A stretch of DNA of 35,468 nt, from the NCBI GenBank assembly GCA_900539835.1, contig UQDR01000021.1, forward strand, positions 1-35,468. Reading direction: 5' to 3'. Origin of the DNA: an uncultured Ruminococcus sp. Its GTDB lineage: Bacteria > Bacillota > Clostridia > Oscillospirales > Ruminococcaceae. Positions 24,390 to 32,393 of this stretch are shown piece after piece; position 1 is the first letter of the stretch; the number at the start of each line of letters is the position of its first letter. Position numbers and translations under genes: made by a program. A model generated the notes under the pieces. The model did not search any database, was not told where the DNA came from, and saw only the letters and a program-made list of their open reading frames with translations.

Positions 24390-24409
24390 ATTGATACTGT
24401 TTTGATACT
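24390..24409 (+). repeat. Integrase arm-site-like repeat, left copy
   Basis: ATTGATACT-GT-TTTGATACT, a 20-bp sequence containing two TTGATACT units 11 bp apart; an identical copy in the same orientation is at 33237-33256. It lies 58 bp inside the left core. Integrases with an N-terminal arm-binding domain, such as that of Tn916, bind repeats placed like this. Confidence 0.65.
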
Positions 24410-24434
24410 GTTACCATAATTTAATACATAGGTA

Positions 24435-24480
24435 AACCCCTAATGTATGAACGTTTAATTCATACATTAGGGGTTATTTT
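24435..24480. terminator. Terminator hairpin between guaA and the XRE gene
   Basis: AACCCCTAATGTATGA / TCATACATTAGGGGTT, a 16-bp perfect stem. It is followed by ATTTTTATATTTT on the plus side and preceded by a run that gives TTTACC on the minus side. It ends readthrough from guaA into the element and probably also the leftward XRE transcript. Confidence 0.85.
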
Positions 24481-24983
24481 TATATTTTGCCTTCTTCTTT
24501 TTCTTTTTGACGCAGAGCCTTTAATGCTTCGTGCGTTTCTCTTGCAGAGCTTGCAGGATATTGGTAACGCCAATCATCATATTCTTCTTGGGTAATTTCT
24601 CCATTTTTCAACTGCTCTGCTTTCTTGTACCAAGCTCTGAATGTGTCACAATGAGAAGAACTGCTGTATATGTCAGGAACTAAACAGGGTGTGCCGTGTT
24701 CGTCTTTACTGATTTTTAAGCCATACTCATCTTCTAAAGCAAATAAAAGCTGAAAAAGATGCTCATAGTTTTTTATTTCAGGAACTTCCAATGCTGACGG
24801 TTGCACATTGACTATTGCCGCTAACTTTTCTATGTATTTATCTTTTGGCTTGCGAGTGCCTGTTTCATATTGTGCAATTCTTATATCCGCTGTTCTGTTA
24901 TCAAAGCCGACAGCTAAGCCTAATTGCTTTTGTGTTAAGCCTTTTCTTGTACGAAATCGTTTTAATCTTTGTCCAACAGTCAT
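24480..24983 (-). CDS. XRE-family repressor of the element
   Basis: 167 residues. N-terminal HTH_3 domain (about 1-60: RLKRFRTRKGLTQKQLGLAVGFDNRTADIRIAQYETGTRKPKDKYIEKLAAIVNV), then a longer C-terminal part without a recognised domain. It is transcribed divergently from xis-int. Start 24983 is chosen because AGGAGG lies 6 nt upstream. The intergenic region carries four copies of a 16-bp palindrome, one of them (24995-25010) abutting this gene's own ribosome binding site, which suggests autoregulation. Probable role: holding the integration genes silent. No RecA-cleavage (LexA-type) peptidase domain is visible. Confidence 0.85.
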   Translation of the reverse strand: MTVGQRLKRFRTRKGLTQKQLGLAVGFDNRTADIRIAQYETGTRKPKDKYIEKLAAIVNVQPSALEVPEIKNYEHLFQLLFALEDEYGLKISKDEHGTPCLVPDIYSSSSHCDTFRAWYKKAEQLKNGEITQEEYDDWRYQYPASSARETHEALKALRQKEKEEGKI

Positions 24984-25017
24984 AATATTCCTCCTAAACA
25001 AAATTGTTTATAGGTGT

Positions 25018-25046
25018 ATTATAATAGATTTAAAATAAAAAAGCAA
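25018..25046 (-). promoter_or_regulatory. Promoter of the XRE repressor gene
   Basis: Minus strand TTGCTT (25046-25041) and TATAAT (25023-25018), 17-bp spacing; start near 25011, at the edge of operator 1. Confidence 0.7.
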
Positions 25047-25077
25047 TAGACTAAACAAAAAAGTTTATAAATTATAC

Positions 25078-25106
25078 TTGACATAAACAAGAATGTTTAG
25101 TATAAT
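25078..25106 (+). promoter_or_regulatory. Consensus xis-int promoter with embedded operator
   Basis: Perfect TTGACA (25078-25083) and TATAAT (25101-25106) with a 17-bp spacer, of which 16 bp are the palindrome TAAACA-AGAA-TGTTTA. A bound repressor would block RNA polymerase completely; unrepressed, the promoter should be very strong. Confidence 0.88.
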
Positions 25107-25162
25107 TCAAATAAACTAAACAATTATGTTTAGAAACGATAAGTTTAAAAGGAGGTAATCAA

Positions 25163-25363
25163 ATGTCAAATCAAGTATTCATTCGTGCAGATGAAATAGC
25201 TGAAGAATTAGGTGTTTCAAAGGCTTACGCATATAAGTTGGTGCAAATGCTTAACGATGAATTAAAGTCAAAAGGTTATATGACCATTTCAGGCAGAGTT
25301 AGTCGTAAGTTTTTTGAAGAAAAGTTTTATGGTATGCAGTTAGATGAAAAGAAAGGAGCGTAA
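25163..25363 (+). CDS. xis: Excisionase-like helix-turn-helix protein
   Basis: 66 residues, with a winged-helix motif FIRADEIAEELGVSKAYAYKLVQMLNDELKSKGYMTISGRVSRKFFEEKF. Small proteins of this kind directly upstream of tyrosine integrases in Firmicutes elements are directionality factors that bend the ends and favour excision. AAAGGAGG precedes the ATG. The integrase gene begins 3 bp after its stop, and both are read from the operator-controlled promoter. The Xis role is inferred from position and size. Confidence 0.75.
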   Translation: MSNQVFIRADEIAEELGVSKAYAYKLVQMLNDELKSKGYMTISGRVSRKFFEEKFYGMQLDEKKGA

Positions 25364-25366
25364 AAA

Positions 25367-26443
25367 ATGCCAGCATATAAAAATAAAGAAAACGGTTCTT
25401 GGTATGTTTCGGCATATTACAAGAATTGGAAAGGAGAACAGACTCGAAAGGTCAAGCGTGGTTTTAGTACTAAGCATGATGCTTTGGAATGGGAGCGAAA
25501 CTTCTTATCACAACATTCAGATAATCTTGATATGAGTTTTGAAAACTTTGTTGAAATTTATAAAAACGATATGAAAGAGCGGTTAAAACTCAACACTTGG
25601 ACTGGAAAAATTAGCATAATTGAACAAAAGATTATGCCCTATTTCAAGGAAAAGAAAATGAATGAAATTAAACCAACTGATGTTCGTTCGTGGCAGAATG
25701 AAATGATGTCTTATCGTAATAAGAACGGAGAGGGTTATTCACAAACCTATTTAAAATCACTTCATAATCAGTTGAGCGCAATTTTCAATCACGCTGTTAA
25801 GTATTATGAACTAAAAAACAATCCTGCCGCTAAGGCAGGAAATATGGGCAAAAAGGAAAGTGAAAAAGAAATGCTTTTCTGGACTAAAGAGGAATATCTC
25901 AAATTTGCCGATGCAATGATGGATAAGCCCATATCTTATTATGCTTTTGAAATACTTTATTGGTGCGGACTTCGTATAGGTGAATTATTATCACTAACTC
26001 CTGATGATTTTAATTTTGAAAAGCAAACAATACGCATTAACAAATCATATCAGCGAATTAAAGGCAAAGATGTAATTACAGAGCCGAAAACACCAAAGAG
26101 TAAAAGAACAGTTCAAATGCCCTTATTTTTGAGTGATGAGATACGAGATTATATCAATTCTATTTATGGTTTAAAAGATGATATGCGTATCTTTCCTATA
26201 ACCAAAAGCTATATGCATCACGAAATGAATAGGGGTTGTAAGGCAACCGGTGTAAAGAGAATAAGAATACACGATTTAAGACATTCTCATGTTTCTTTGC
26301 TAATTGACAAGGGTTTCACAGCAGTAGATATTGCAAATAGAGTAGGACACGAAAGTATTGATATAACTTTCAGATATGCTCATATGTTTCCTACGAAACA
26401 AAATGAAATTGCTCGCATGCTTGATATTGAAAGGAGTGCTTAA
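25367..26443 (+). CDS. int: Tyrosine recombinase (integrase) of the element
   Basis: 358 residues. The N-terminal arm-DNA-binding domain (about 1-50: YKNKENGSWYVSAYYKNWKGEQTRKVKRGFST) is followed by a SAM-like core-binding domain (about 55-150) and the catalytic domain. The catalytic set is complete: Arg203 (CGLRIGE), a lysine in TPKSKRT (about 244), His302 and Arg305 (HDLRHSH), His328 (VGHES), Tyr337 (RYAHMF). It should integrate and excise the element by recombination at GAGTGGGAATA cores in guaA. The ribosome binding site AAAGGAG overlaps the end of xis. MobC-like gene follows after 1 bp. Confidence 0.95.
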   Translation: MPAYKNKENGSWYVSAYYKNWKGEQTRKVKRGFSTKHDALEWERNFLSQHSDNLDMSFENFVEIYKNDMKERLKLNTWTGKISIIEQKIMPYFKEKKMNEIKPTDVRSWQNEMMSYRNKNGEGYSQTYLKSLHNQLSAIFNHAVKYYELKNNPAAKAGNMGKKESEKEMLFWTKEEYLKFADAMMDKPISYYAFEILYWCGLRIGELLSLTPDDFNFEKQTIRINKSYQRIKGKDVITEPKTPKSKRTVQMPLFLSDEIRDYINSIYGLKDDMRIFPITKSYMHHEMNRGCKATGVKRIRIHDLRHSHVSLLIDKGFTAVDIANRVGHESIDITFRYAHMFPTKQNEIARMLDIERSA

Positions 26444-26444
26444 A

Positions 26445-26774
26445 ATGTCAAAGAAAAATCTTGATAATCACAATCGTTTGAGAAGTAAAATAGTAGCCTT
26501 CAGAATGTCACCTGAGGAATCACGACTGCTTGATGATTTTGTTAGCGTATCAGGCTTAAATAAACAAGATTATTTAATCAGCAGAGTGTTGCAACGAAAT
26601 GTAATTGTTCAAGGTAATCCAAGAGTATATAAGGGTTTAAGAAATAAACTTGATGATATTTATTCTGAACTTATCAGAATGAAAAAATGCTCTGATGCAG
26701 ACGATGAATTTTTATCAGTTCTTCATTTAGTTTCAACAATTCTTTACGGAATGCGAGGTGATGAAAATGACTGA
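26445..26774 (+). CDS. MobC-like relaxosome accessory protein
   Basis: 109 residues. KIVAFRMSPEESRLLDDFVSVSGLNKQDYLISRVLQRNV is a ribbon-helix-helix segment of the kind found in plasmid mobilisation (MobC/relaxosome) proteins and in unnamed accessory proteins of Firmicutes mobilizable elements. The C-terminal helices probably mediate oligomerisation. These proteins bind near oriT and help the relaxase open the DNA. AAAGGAG stands before the ATG at 26445. It overlaps the next gene by 8 bp. Confidence 0.7.
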   Translation: MSKKNLDNHNRLRSKIVAFRMSPEESRLLDDFVSVSGLNKQDYLISRVLQRNVIVQGNPRVYKGLRNKLDDIYSELIRMKKCSDADDEFLSVLHLVSTILYGMRGDEND

Positions 26775-27906
26775 ACAAAAAGAAAAGACCGCTTGGGATT
26801 CATCTGCGGCAACAGATGACAAGCAGTCACTATGTAATAGCAATAACAGTATAACCGAAAATGAGAATGATTTCAATATTGATGATGAAAATTACCTTGA
26901 TTATTTTAAGAAGATTGATTCCCCTGATTTCCTAAACACAATAACAATGAATAAATTGTATGATACGGTTTATTCTCCAAAAGCGCCGCTCATTGACGGC
27001 TTGCTCTATGGCGGAACTTATTTATTTGTAGGTGCTCCAAAAGTCGGTAAATCATTTGCAATGGCTCAAATCGGTTACCATATCAGCTGTGGAAAAGATT
27101 TGTGGAATAAAAAGGTAAGGCAGGGTACAGTTTTGTACCTTGCTCTTGAGGACAATTATCAAAGATTGCAAAACAGATTGTATAAAATGTTTGGTGTTAA
27201 TGGTAATGATAATTTTCACTTTGCAACCATTGCTCACAATATCGGAACAGGATTAGAAAATCAGTTAGAAAGATTTGTTAATGAACATAACAATGTTAAG
27301 TTGATAATTATAGATACTTTGCAAAAAGTGCGTGAAGTTGGCAGTGATAAATTCAGTTATGCAAACGATTATCAAATTGTTACTAACCTGAAACGATTTG
27401 CCGATAGGTTTAACCTTTGTATTTTACTTGTTCACCACACAAGAAAGCAGGTTGCAGATGACAGTTTTGATACAATTTCAGGTACTAATGGATTGCTTGG
27501 TGCTGCTGATGGTGCGTTCATTCTTCAAAAAGAAAAGCGTATAAGTAACAAAGCAACACTAAATATTACAGGCAGAGATCAGCAAGACCAATGCTTACAT
27601 TTAGAATTTAATCCTGATAATTGTATATGGGAATTAGTCGAGGAAGAAACTGAGTTATATTCAGAGCCTAAAGACAAATTGCTTGAAAAAATATCAACTC
27701 TTCTTTCGGCAAGTAAGCCTGAATGGATAGGAACCGCAACATCAATGATTGAAGAATTAAAACTTGATTTAAAGCCCAATATGGTGTCAAGAAAATTAAA
27801 TGTAAGCGTTTCAAGACTCTTTAATGAATATGGCATTCGTTATGAAAGCAGTCGCACGCACGATGGCAGGCAGATTAAATTAAGTCTTATGGGTGACAAA
27901 GCGTGA
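26767..27906 (+). CDS. RepA/RecA-like AAA ATPase
   Basis: 379 residues. After an acidic 60-residue N-terminus comes an AAA_25 (RepA helicase-like) domain: Walker A GAPKVGKS (88-96) in YGGTYLFVGAPKVGKSFAMAQIGYH, sensor-like VLYLALEDNYQRLQNRL, Walker B LIIIDTLQK (about 178-186), and LLVHHTRKQ plus SGTNGLLGAADGAFIL of the hexameric helicase group. The C-terminal 70 residues look like a winged helix. In plasmids such as RSF1010 the relative unwinds replication origins. In mobilizable elements it may help replicate the excised circle. Start 26767 has GAGGTG 6 nt upstream. Confidence 0.82.
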   Translation: MTEQKEKTAWDSSAATDDKQSLCNSNNSITENENDFNIDDENYLDYFKKIDSPDFLNTITMNKLYDTVYSPKAPLIDGLLYGGTYLFVGAPKVGKSFAMAQIGYHISCGKDLWNKKVRQGTVLYLALEDNYQRLQNRLYKMFGVNGNDNFHFATIAHNIGTGLENQLERFVNEHNNVKLIIIDTLQKVREVGSDKFSYANDYQIVTNLKRFADRFNLCILLVHHTRKQVADDSFDTISGTNGLLGAADGAFILQKEKRISNKATLNITGRDQQDQCLHLEFNPDNCIWELVEEETELYSEPKDKLLEKISTLLSASKPEWIGTATSMIEELKLDLKPNMVSRKLNVSVSRLFNEYGIRYESSRTHDGRQIKLSLMGDKA

Positions 27907-27998
27907 CGATTGCAACGATAAAAACACCGCTATCAAAATATCGTCACTATCGTCACAAAACCGTCTTGAAGATAGCATCAGCACCGCAGGTCGCAAGG

Positions 27999-28054
27999 GC
28001 ACTTTTGATGCGAAGTGTCAAAAGTGCTTTTGCGTTACTCTTGCCAAGAGTAAC
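27999..28054 (+). other. Probable origin of transfer (oriT)
   Basis: Two adjacent perfect inverted repeats lie just upstream of the relaxase gene. GCACTTTTGA (27999-28008) / TCAAAAGTGC (28018-28027) has a 9-nt loop, and GTTACTCTT (28034-28042) / AAGAGTAAC (28046-28054) has a 3-nt loop. There is no T tract after either, so they are not terminators. MobV relaxases nick next to such hairpins; the exact nick cannot be read from this sequence. Confidence 0.55.
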
Positions 28055-28103
28055 AGAACCTCAAAGGTATATTTGAAAGAAAATTTAACGAAGGGAGATA
28101 AAA

Positions 28104-29234
28104 ATGAAACGAAGTATAAGTGTTATGGTTGGTAAAGGCTCTGTTAATCATAACAGCAGGGTGTTTAATGCCAAAAATACCGATCCTGAAAGAACACATT
28201 TAAACAAGGAATATATAAACGATGATATTCAAAAAGTGTATCACGAATTATTTGATGCTGCACTTGAAAGATACAATGCAAAACAAATAAGGTCGGATAG
28301 AAAAATAGATGATTATTATGAAAAGATTTGTTCAGGAAAGCAGGAAAAACCTTTTCATGAAATTATTGTCCAAATCGGTAACTGTGACAATATGAAATCA
28401 GATAGTGAAAACGGAGAACCTGCCGAAAAGATACTTGATGAATATATGAAATCTTTTCAACAACGCAATCCAAACTTGCGTGTGTTCTCTGCTCATCTTC
28501 ATATGGATGAGGCTACACCGCATTTGCACATTGATTTTGTACCATTTACAACAGGTAGCAAGCGTGGACTTGATACAAGAGTATCTCTTAAACAAGCACT
28601 AAAAAGTCAAGGCTATATAGGCAATGGCAAAAGTGAAACCGAGTGGGCAGTTTGGGTACAGTCCGAAAAAGAACAACTTGCAAAGGTTATGGAAAAATAT
28701 GATGTTGAATGGGAACATCTCGATACCCACGAAAAGCATTTGTCTGTTCTTGATTACGAAAAGAAAATTCGTAGCCAAGAAGTCAATGAGCTTGAAAGTA
28801 AAATTAAAATTCTTAATAAGCAAATGACGAATCTCGTAAAATGTGAAGACACTTTCAAAAAAGTATCTCAAGATTTTGAAACAGATGAGCAGTTTCAGTT
28901 GCCTGAGCCACAACCTTTAATGTCTGCAAAGAGTTATAAAACAAAAATTGTTGAGCCTTTTGTTGACAAGCTAAAAGCAACTTTGAAAACAGTAGTGGTT
29001 GCCTACTTCAAACTGAAAAATAAACTAACAGAATGTCAAAAAGAAAACTCTAAATTGTATTTTTCAAATGTCGAACTGAGAGAGCAAAATGATAGACTTC
29101 TTACAGATAATTTTAAACAAATAAAAAGTCTGAAAGACTACAAATTACTGCGTAAGATTTTAGGACCTGAGCAAGTAGATAACTTGCTAAATCAAGCAAG
29201 GCATAAAAATAAAAAATTTGAAAGGAATCTTTAA
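28104..29234 (+). CDS. MobV-family relaxase (Mob/Pre)
   Basis: 376 residues. N-terminal motif I VNHNSRVFNAKNTDPERTHLN (14-34) and motif III HMDEATPHLHIDF (133-145: His133, Asp135, Glu136, His140, His142) are the hallmarks of Mob_Pre (PF01076) relaxases. A KSQGYIGNGKSETEWAVWVQSEKE segment follows, then a coiled-coil C-terminus (about 225-370) used for dimerisation. The enzyme nicks oriT and pilots a single strand into a recipient using a helper's conjugation machinery. GGGAGAT precedes the ATG. It follows the probable oriT by 50 bp and precedes tnpV by 2 bp. Confidence 0.92.
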   Translation: MKRSISVMVGKGSVNHNSRVFNAKNTDPERTHLNKEYINDDIQKVYHELFDAALERYNAKQIRSDRKIDDYYEKICSGKQEKPFHEIIVQIGNCDNMKSDSENGEPAEKILDEYMKSFQQRNPNLRVFSAHLHMDEATPHLHIDFVPFTTGSKRGLDTRVSLKQALKSQGYIGNGKSETEWAVWVQSEKEQLAKVMEKYDVEWEHLDTHEKHLSVLDYEKKIRSQEVNELESKIKILNKQMTNLVKCEDTFKKVSQDFETDEQFQLPEPQPLMSAKSYKTKIVEPFVDKLKATLKTVVVAYFKLKNKLTECQKENSKLYFSNVELREQNDRLLTDNFKQIKSLKDYKLLRKILGPEQVDNLLNQARHKNKKFERNL

Positions 29235-29236
29235 TC

Positions 29237-29590
29237 ATGAAAACAGAATTTGATTACACACCTGTAGGAGATGTTTATCTCCCTAACCTTGTCTCTATCG
29301 TAACAAATTATGAAATAGGAATTTGGGGACAAAAACACAAAGAATACCTGAAACAAAACCGCAAAATTATATACTATAATTTGTTGACAAATGGCAAACT
29401 CAATTCGTATCTGCACGATATTGATATTAGAGCAAAAGAAATGTATGATAGACTTGTTAATCAACTTGTCGAAAAGCAAAGCATCACCGAGCAACTCAAA
29501 GCCGAAAATCAAATGCTTTGGGTACAAAAAATGAACAATATTGCAAATCAGGCAAGAGAAATTGTTAATAATGAAATAATATATAAATAG
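29237..29590 (+). CDS. TnpV family protein
   Basis: 117 residues, matching TnpV proteins (PF14198): YTPVGDVYLPNLV near the start, GIWGQKHKEYLKQNRKIIYYNLLTNGKLNSYLHDID, then a helical end with TEQLKAENQMLWVQKMNNIANQAREIVNNE. The name comes from Tn4451 of Clostridium perfringens, where it neighbours a MobV relaxase (TnpZ), as here. Its function is unknown. It is cotranscribed with the relaxase and is followed by a terminator that separates transfer genes from cargo. Confidence 0.88.
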   Translation: MKTEFDYTPVGDVYLPNLVSIVTNYEIGIWGQKHKEYLKQNRKIIYYNLLTNGKLNSYLHDIDIRAKEMYDRLVNQLVEKQSITEQLKAENQMLWVQKMNNIANQAREIVNNEIIYK

Positions 29591-29598
29591 CAGAAATG

Positions 29599-29629
29599 GC
29601 GGTAAGAGAAAATCTTATCGCTATTTTTT
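29599..29629 (+). terminator. Terminator after tnpV
   Basis: GCGGTAAGA (29599-29607) / TCTTATCGC (29613-29621), 9-bp stem with one G-U pair, followed by TATTTTTT. It ends the mobilisation operon. Confidence 0.85.
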
Positions 29630-29639
29630 GAAAAACACA

Positions 29640-29688
29640 TTGACAAATATCTATTTGTTGCATATAATACATATAGATAATTATCTAT
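29640..29688 (+). promoter_or_regulatory. Cargo promoter with ArsR-type operator
   Basis: Perfect TTGACA (29640-29645) and TATAAT (29663-29668), 17-bp spacing. Just downstream lies a perfect 16-bp palindrome ATAGATAA-TTATCTAT (29673-29688), and a half site ATCTAT lies in the promoter spacer. A repressor at the palindrome would sit over the transcription start; ArsR, encoded next, is the obvious ligand-responsive candidate. Confidence 0.82.
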
Positions 29689-29701
29689 GGAAGTGATAAA
29701 A

Positions 29702-30007
29702 ATGAACATTGATGAAAAGAGAACAGCAATTATTTTCAAAGCACTATGCGATGAAAATAGGGTTAAAATTCTCAAACTTCTTGGTACAGGTGAAAAATGT
29801 GCCTGTAAAATTCTTGAGGAATTGAATGTTACTCAGCCAACATTGTCGCACCATATGAAAATATTATGCGATAGTGAAATTGTTTCCGGCAGAAAAGAAG
29901 GCAAATGGATGTACTATTCAATTTCCGAAAGCGGTGCAAATCAGGCAAAGGAAATCTTAAATGAATTGACTGCAGTCAATGGCGAAGATTGTAGTTGCTG
30001 TAAATAA
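29702..30007 (+). CDS. arsR: ArsR/SmtB-family metalloid-responsive repressor
   Basis: 101 residues with the winged-helix pattern IFKALCDENRVKILKLLGTGEKCACKILEELNVTQPTLSHHMKILCDSEIVSGRKEGKWMYYSI. Cys33 and Cys35 (CAC) stand where As(III)-sensing ArsR proteins carry the CVC inducer pair; a CSCC cluster at the C-terminus (97-100) may add a ligand. Repressor released by arsenite or a similar soft metal(loid) is inferred. ATG 29702 is preferred over 29687 because GGAAGTG lies between them. It heads the cargo operon and is controlled by a palindrome overlapping its own leader. Confidence 0.9.
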   Translation: MNIDEKRTAIIFKALCDENRVKILKLLGTGEKCACKILEELNVTQPTLSHHMKILCDSEIVSGRKEGKWMYYSISESGANQAKEILNELTAVNGEDCSCCK

Positions 30008-30086
30008 GTCGTGTATCCATACACGATTTATTTTAAAAACTATATATCGACACATTTCTATTTATTTATATGAAAGGTTGATGCTT

Positions 30087-31100
30087 ATGCAAATTATTAA
30101 AAATATATGGGACTTTATTCAGAATCAGATTCTCGGAATGCAATGGCTTAATGGAGTTATTGCAAAGTTATTAGGACTAATCGGATTGGATGTTGAAAGT
30201 AAAATCGGCAGCAGTATAAACTTTTTTGTTTATGATACTATCAAAATAGTGGTACTATTATGCTTTTTGATTTTCATTATTTCTTACATCCAAAGTTATT
30301 TTCCGCCCGAAAGAACAAGACGAATACTCGGCAGATTTCACGGTATAGGTGCAAATATTATTGCTGCACTTTTAGGTACGGTTACTCCATTCTGCTCTTG
30401 TTCTTCAATCCCTCTTTTCATCGGCTTTACAAGTGCAGGCTTGCCGCTTGGTGTTACTTTTTCATTTCTGATTTCATCACCTATGGTGGATTTAGGCTCT
30501 CTTGTTCTTCTTATGAGTATATTCGGATGGAAGGTTGCAGTAATCTATGTTGTTGTAGGTCTTGTCATTGCTGTTTTAGGCGGTACAATTATCGAAAAAT
30601 TACATCTTGAAAATCAGGTTGAGGAATTTATCAGAAATGCCAATACAATTGATGCACCTCAGGAAGAATTAAAAGCAAAAGACAGAATTAAATTTGCTAA
30701 TGAACAGGTTGTCGGTACATTAAAAAAAGTTGCTCCTTATATTCTAATCGGTGTAGGTATCGGTGCAATTATTCATAACTGGATACCACAGGATTTCATT
30801 GTAAAAATTCTCGGCGATAACAATCCGTTTGGTGTAATCATTGCAACCATTGCAGGCATACCAATGTATGCAGACATATTCGGCACAATTCCGATTGCAG
30901 AAGCATTGCTTGCAAAGGGTGCATTACTTGGTGTGGTACTTTCCTTTATGATGGGTGTTACAACTTTATCCCTGCCATCAATGATTATGCTCAAAAAAGC
31001 GGTTAAGCCAAAGCTGTTGGCAATTTTCATTGCAGTATGCACAATCGGAATCATTATAGTAGGCTATTTATTTAATGTAATTCAACCATATATTATTTAA
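30087..31100 (+). CDS. ArsP-type permease (PF03773)
   Basis: 337 residues, about eight to nine membrane segments in two halves joined by a charged loop (about 185-215: LENQVEEFIRNANTIDAPQEELKAKDR). The first half holds LGTVTPFCSCSSIPLFIGFTSAGLPLGVTFSFLISSPMVD, the motif of the ArsP/YraQ permease family, with the Cys-Ser-Cys signature. The second half has IPMYADIFGTIPIAEALLAKGALLGVVLSFMMGVTTLSLPS. ArsP proteins export methylated or aromatic trivalent arsenicals; other members of the family have no known substrate. ATG 30087 is supported by AAAGG 9 nt upstream. The classical arsenite pumps ArsB and Acr3 are absent from the operon. Confidence 0.85.
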   Translation: MQIIKNIWDFIQNQILGMQWLNGVIAKLLGLIGLDVESKIGSSINFFVYDTIKIVVLLCFLIFIISYIQSYFPPERTRRILGRFHGIGANIIAALLGTVTPFCSCSSIPLFIGFTSAGLPLGVTFSFLISSPMVDLGSLVLLMSIFGWKVAVIYVVVGLVIAVLGGTIIEKLHLENQVEEFIRNANTIDAPQEELKAKDRIKFANEQVVGTLKKVAPYILIGVGIGAIIHNWIPQDFIVKILGDNNPFGVIIATIAGIPMYADIFGTIPIAEALLAKGALLGVVLSFMMGVTTLSLPSMIMLKKAVKPKLLAIFIAVCTIGIIIVGYLFNVIQPYII

Positions 31101-31111
31101 GAGGTAAGTAA

Positions 31112-31678
31112 ATGGATAAAAGAAAATCGTTGGCAGTAAAAATAGTTGTTCCGTTGCTGATTGTTGTTGCAATAGTGACTATCTATATAGTAAAGAATAC
31201 AACTAATAAAACGGATGATTCTGAAATAATTCAAACTTCGCCAACAGCAGGATTATCTGACGATTTGAAAAATGCTGATTTTTCTCTGCGTGAAACGAAT
31301 GCAGTAGATTTTGAACAGTTATCATCATACGGATTGCCTATAATTGTTGATTATGGTGCAGATACCTGTATTCCGTGTAAGGAGATGGCTCCTGTTTTGG
31401 AAAAAGCAAACAAAGAATTTGAAGGTAAGGCATTTATAAAATTCATCAATGTTTGGGATTATCCTGATGCTGCAAAAAATGTTCCTGTTCAAGTTATTCC
31501 GACACAGGTATTATTTAATGCAGACGGTACTCCGTTTGTACCAAGTGATGAACTTTCATCTCAAATAGAATTTTCAATGTATCAGGATGATAACCAAAAA
31601 CATATTTTCACTACGCATCAGGGCGGTTTAACTGAAGAACAAATGTGGAAAATCTTAAAAGAGATGGGAGTTGAGTAA
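31112..31678 (+). CDS. Membrane-anchored thioredoxin-like protein
   Basis: 188 residues. An N-terminal membrane anchor (about 9-28) is followed by a linker and a thioredoxin fold with IIVDYGADTCIPCKEMAPVLEKA, active-site Cys86-Ile-Pro-Cys89, and the cis-proline segment QVIPTQVLF. The active site should face outside the cytoplasm. The next gene encodes a CcdA-like electron carrier, which in many systems reduces such anchored thioredoxins. The ATG lies 11 bp after the permease stop, with GAGGTAAG as ribosome binding site. Probable role: receiving electrons to reduce a thiol or metalloid target at the cell surface. Confidence 0.85.
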   Translation: MDKRKSLAVKIVVPLLIVVAIVTIYIVKNTTNKTDDSEIIQTSPTAGLSDDLKNADFSLRETNAVDFEQLSSYGLPIIVDYGADTCIPCKEMAPVLEKANKEFEGKAFIKFINVWDYPDAAKNVPVQVIPTQVLFNADGTPFVPSDELSSQIEFSMYQDDNQKHIFTTHQGGLTEEQMWKILKEMGVE

Positions 31679-32371
31679 ATGATAAACGATTGGCTCTCAC
31701 AAATTGCTGAAACTATCGGCAGCAATTTGTGGCTTGCTCCCATTCTCGCTTTAATTGCAGGAGTTTTAACCTCTTTTACACCTTGTTCTCTTTCAAGTAT
31801 CCCCCTTATTATTGGTTATGTAGGCGGAACAGGTGAAAAGAATACAAGAAAGGCATTTGGTTATTCTGCTGTGTTTTCATTAGGAACAGCAATAACATTT
31901 GTTATATTAGGAGTTATTGCAACTTCAGCAGGAAAACTGATGGGCACATCTTCTAAAATTTGGTATATCATTCTTGGTGTACTTATGGTTTTAATGAGCT
32001 TGCAGACATTTGGGATAATCAATATTATTCCCTCTGCAAACCTGATAACCAAAAGCAAGAAAAAAGGATTTATCGGTGCGTTTATTGCTGGGATATTAGG
32101 CGGTGTTTTTTCATCACCTTGTTCTACACCTGTATTGATTGCTCTACTTGCGATTGTTGCCGACAAGGCAAATATTATTTGGGGAATTTTGCTGATGCTT
32201 TTATACTCAATCGGTCACAGCACACTTGTAATGGTTGCAGGGACCTCTGTCGGCTTTGTTCAAAAAGTCAGCAGTAATCCAAAATACAATAAAGTATCAA
32301 CTGTTATAAAAATTGTAATGGGCATTGTTATTCTTGCCATAGGACTTTATATGTTCTGGCTTGCATTTTAA
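31679..32371 (+). CDS. CcdA/DsbD-family membrane electron carrier
   Basis: 230 residues with six predicted membrane segments. Two conserved cysteines, in SFTPCSLSSIP (first helix) and SSPCSTPVL (fourth helix), form the redox pair that carries electrons across the membrane from cytoplasmic thioredoxin. The family (PF02683) includes CcdA and the membrane domain of DsbD. The ATG directly follows the stop of the thioredoxin gene, so the two are translated together and probably work as a pair. No cytochrome c maturation genes are nearby, arguing that the target lies in the arsenic cargo. Confidence 0.88.
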   Translation: MINDWLSQIAETIGSNLWLAPILALIAGVLTSFTPCSLSSIPLIIGYVGGTGEKNTRKAFGYSAVFSLGTAITFVILGVIATSAGKLMGTSSKIWYIILGVLMVLMSLQTFGIINIIPSANLITKSKKKGFIGAFIAGILGGVFSSPCSTPVLIALLAIVADKANIIWGILLMLLYSIGHSTLVMVAGTSVGFVQKVSSNPKYNKVSTVIKIVMGIVILAIGLYMFWLAF

Positions 32372-32393
32372 AAATTTTTTGGAGGTATTTATT

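Larger units (their letters stand above)
24995..25132. promoter_or_regulatory. Control region with four 16-bp operators (TAAACA-N4-TGTTTA)
   Basis: Palindromes at 24995-25010 (N4 AAAT), 25052-25067 (AAAA, one mismatch), 25084-25099 (AGAA) and 25117-25132 (ATTA). The first lies at the start of the XRE transcript and the second just upstream of that promoter's -35. The third exactly occupies the spacer of the xis-int promoter and the fourth lies just after its transcription start. The layout fits a repressor silencing xis-int and controlling itself. The XRE protein is the natural candidate, by position only. Confidence 0.8.
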
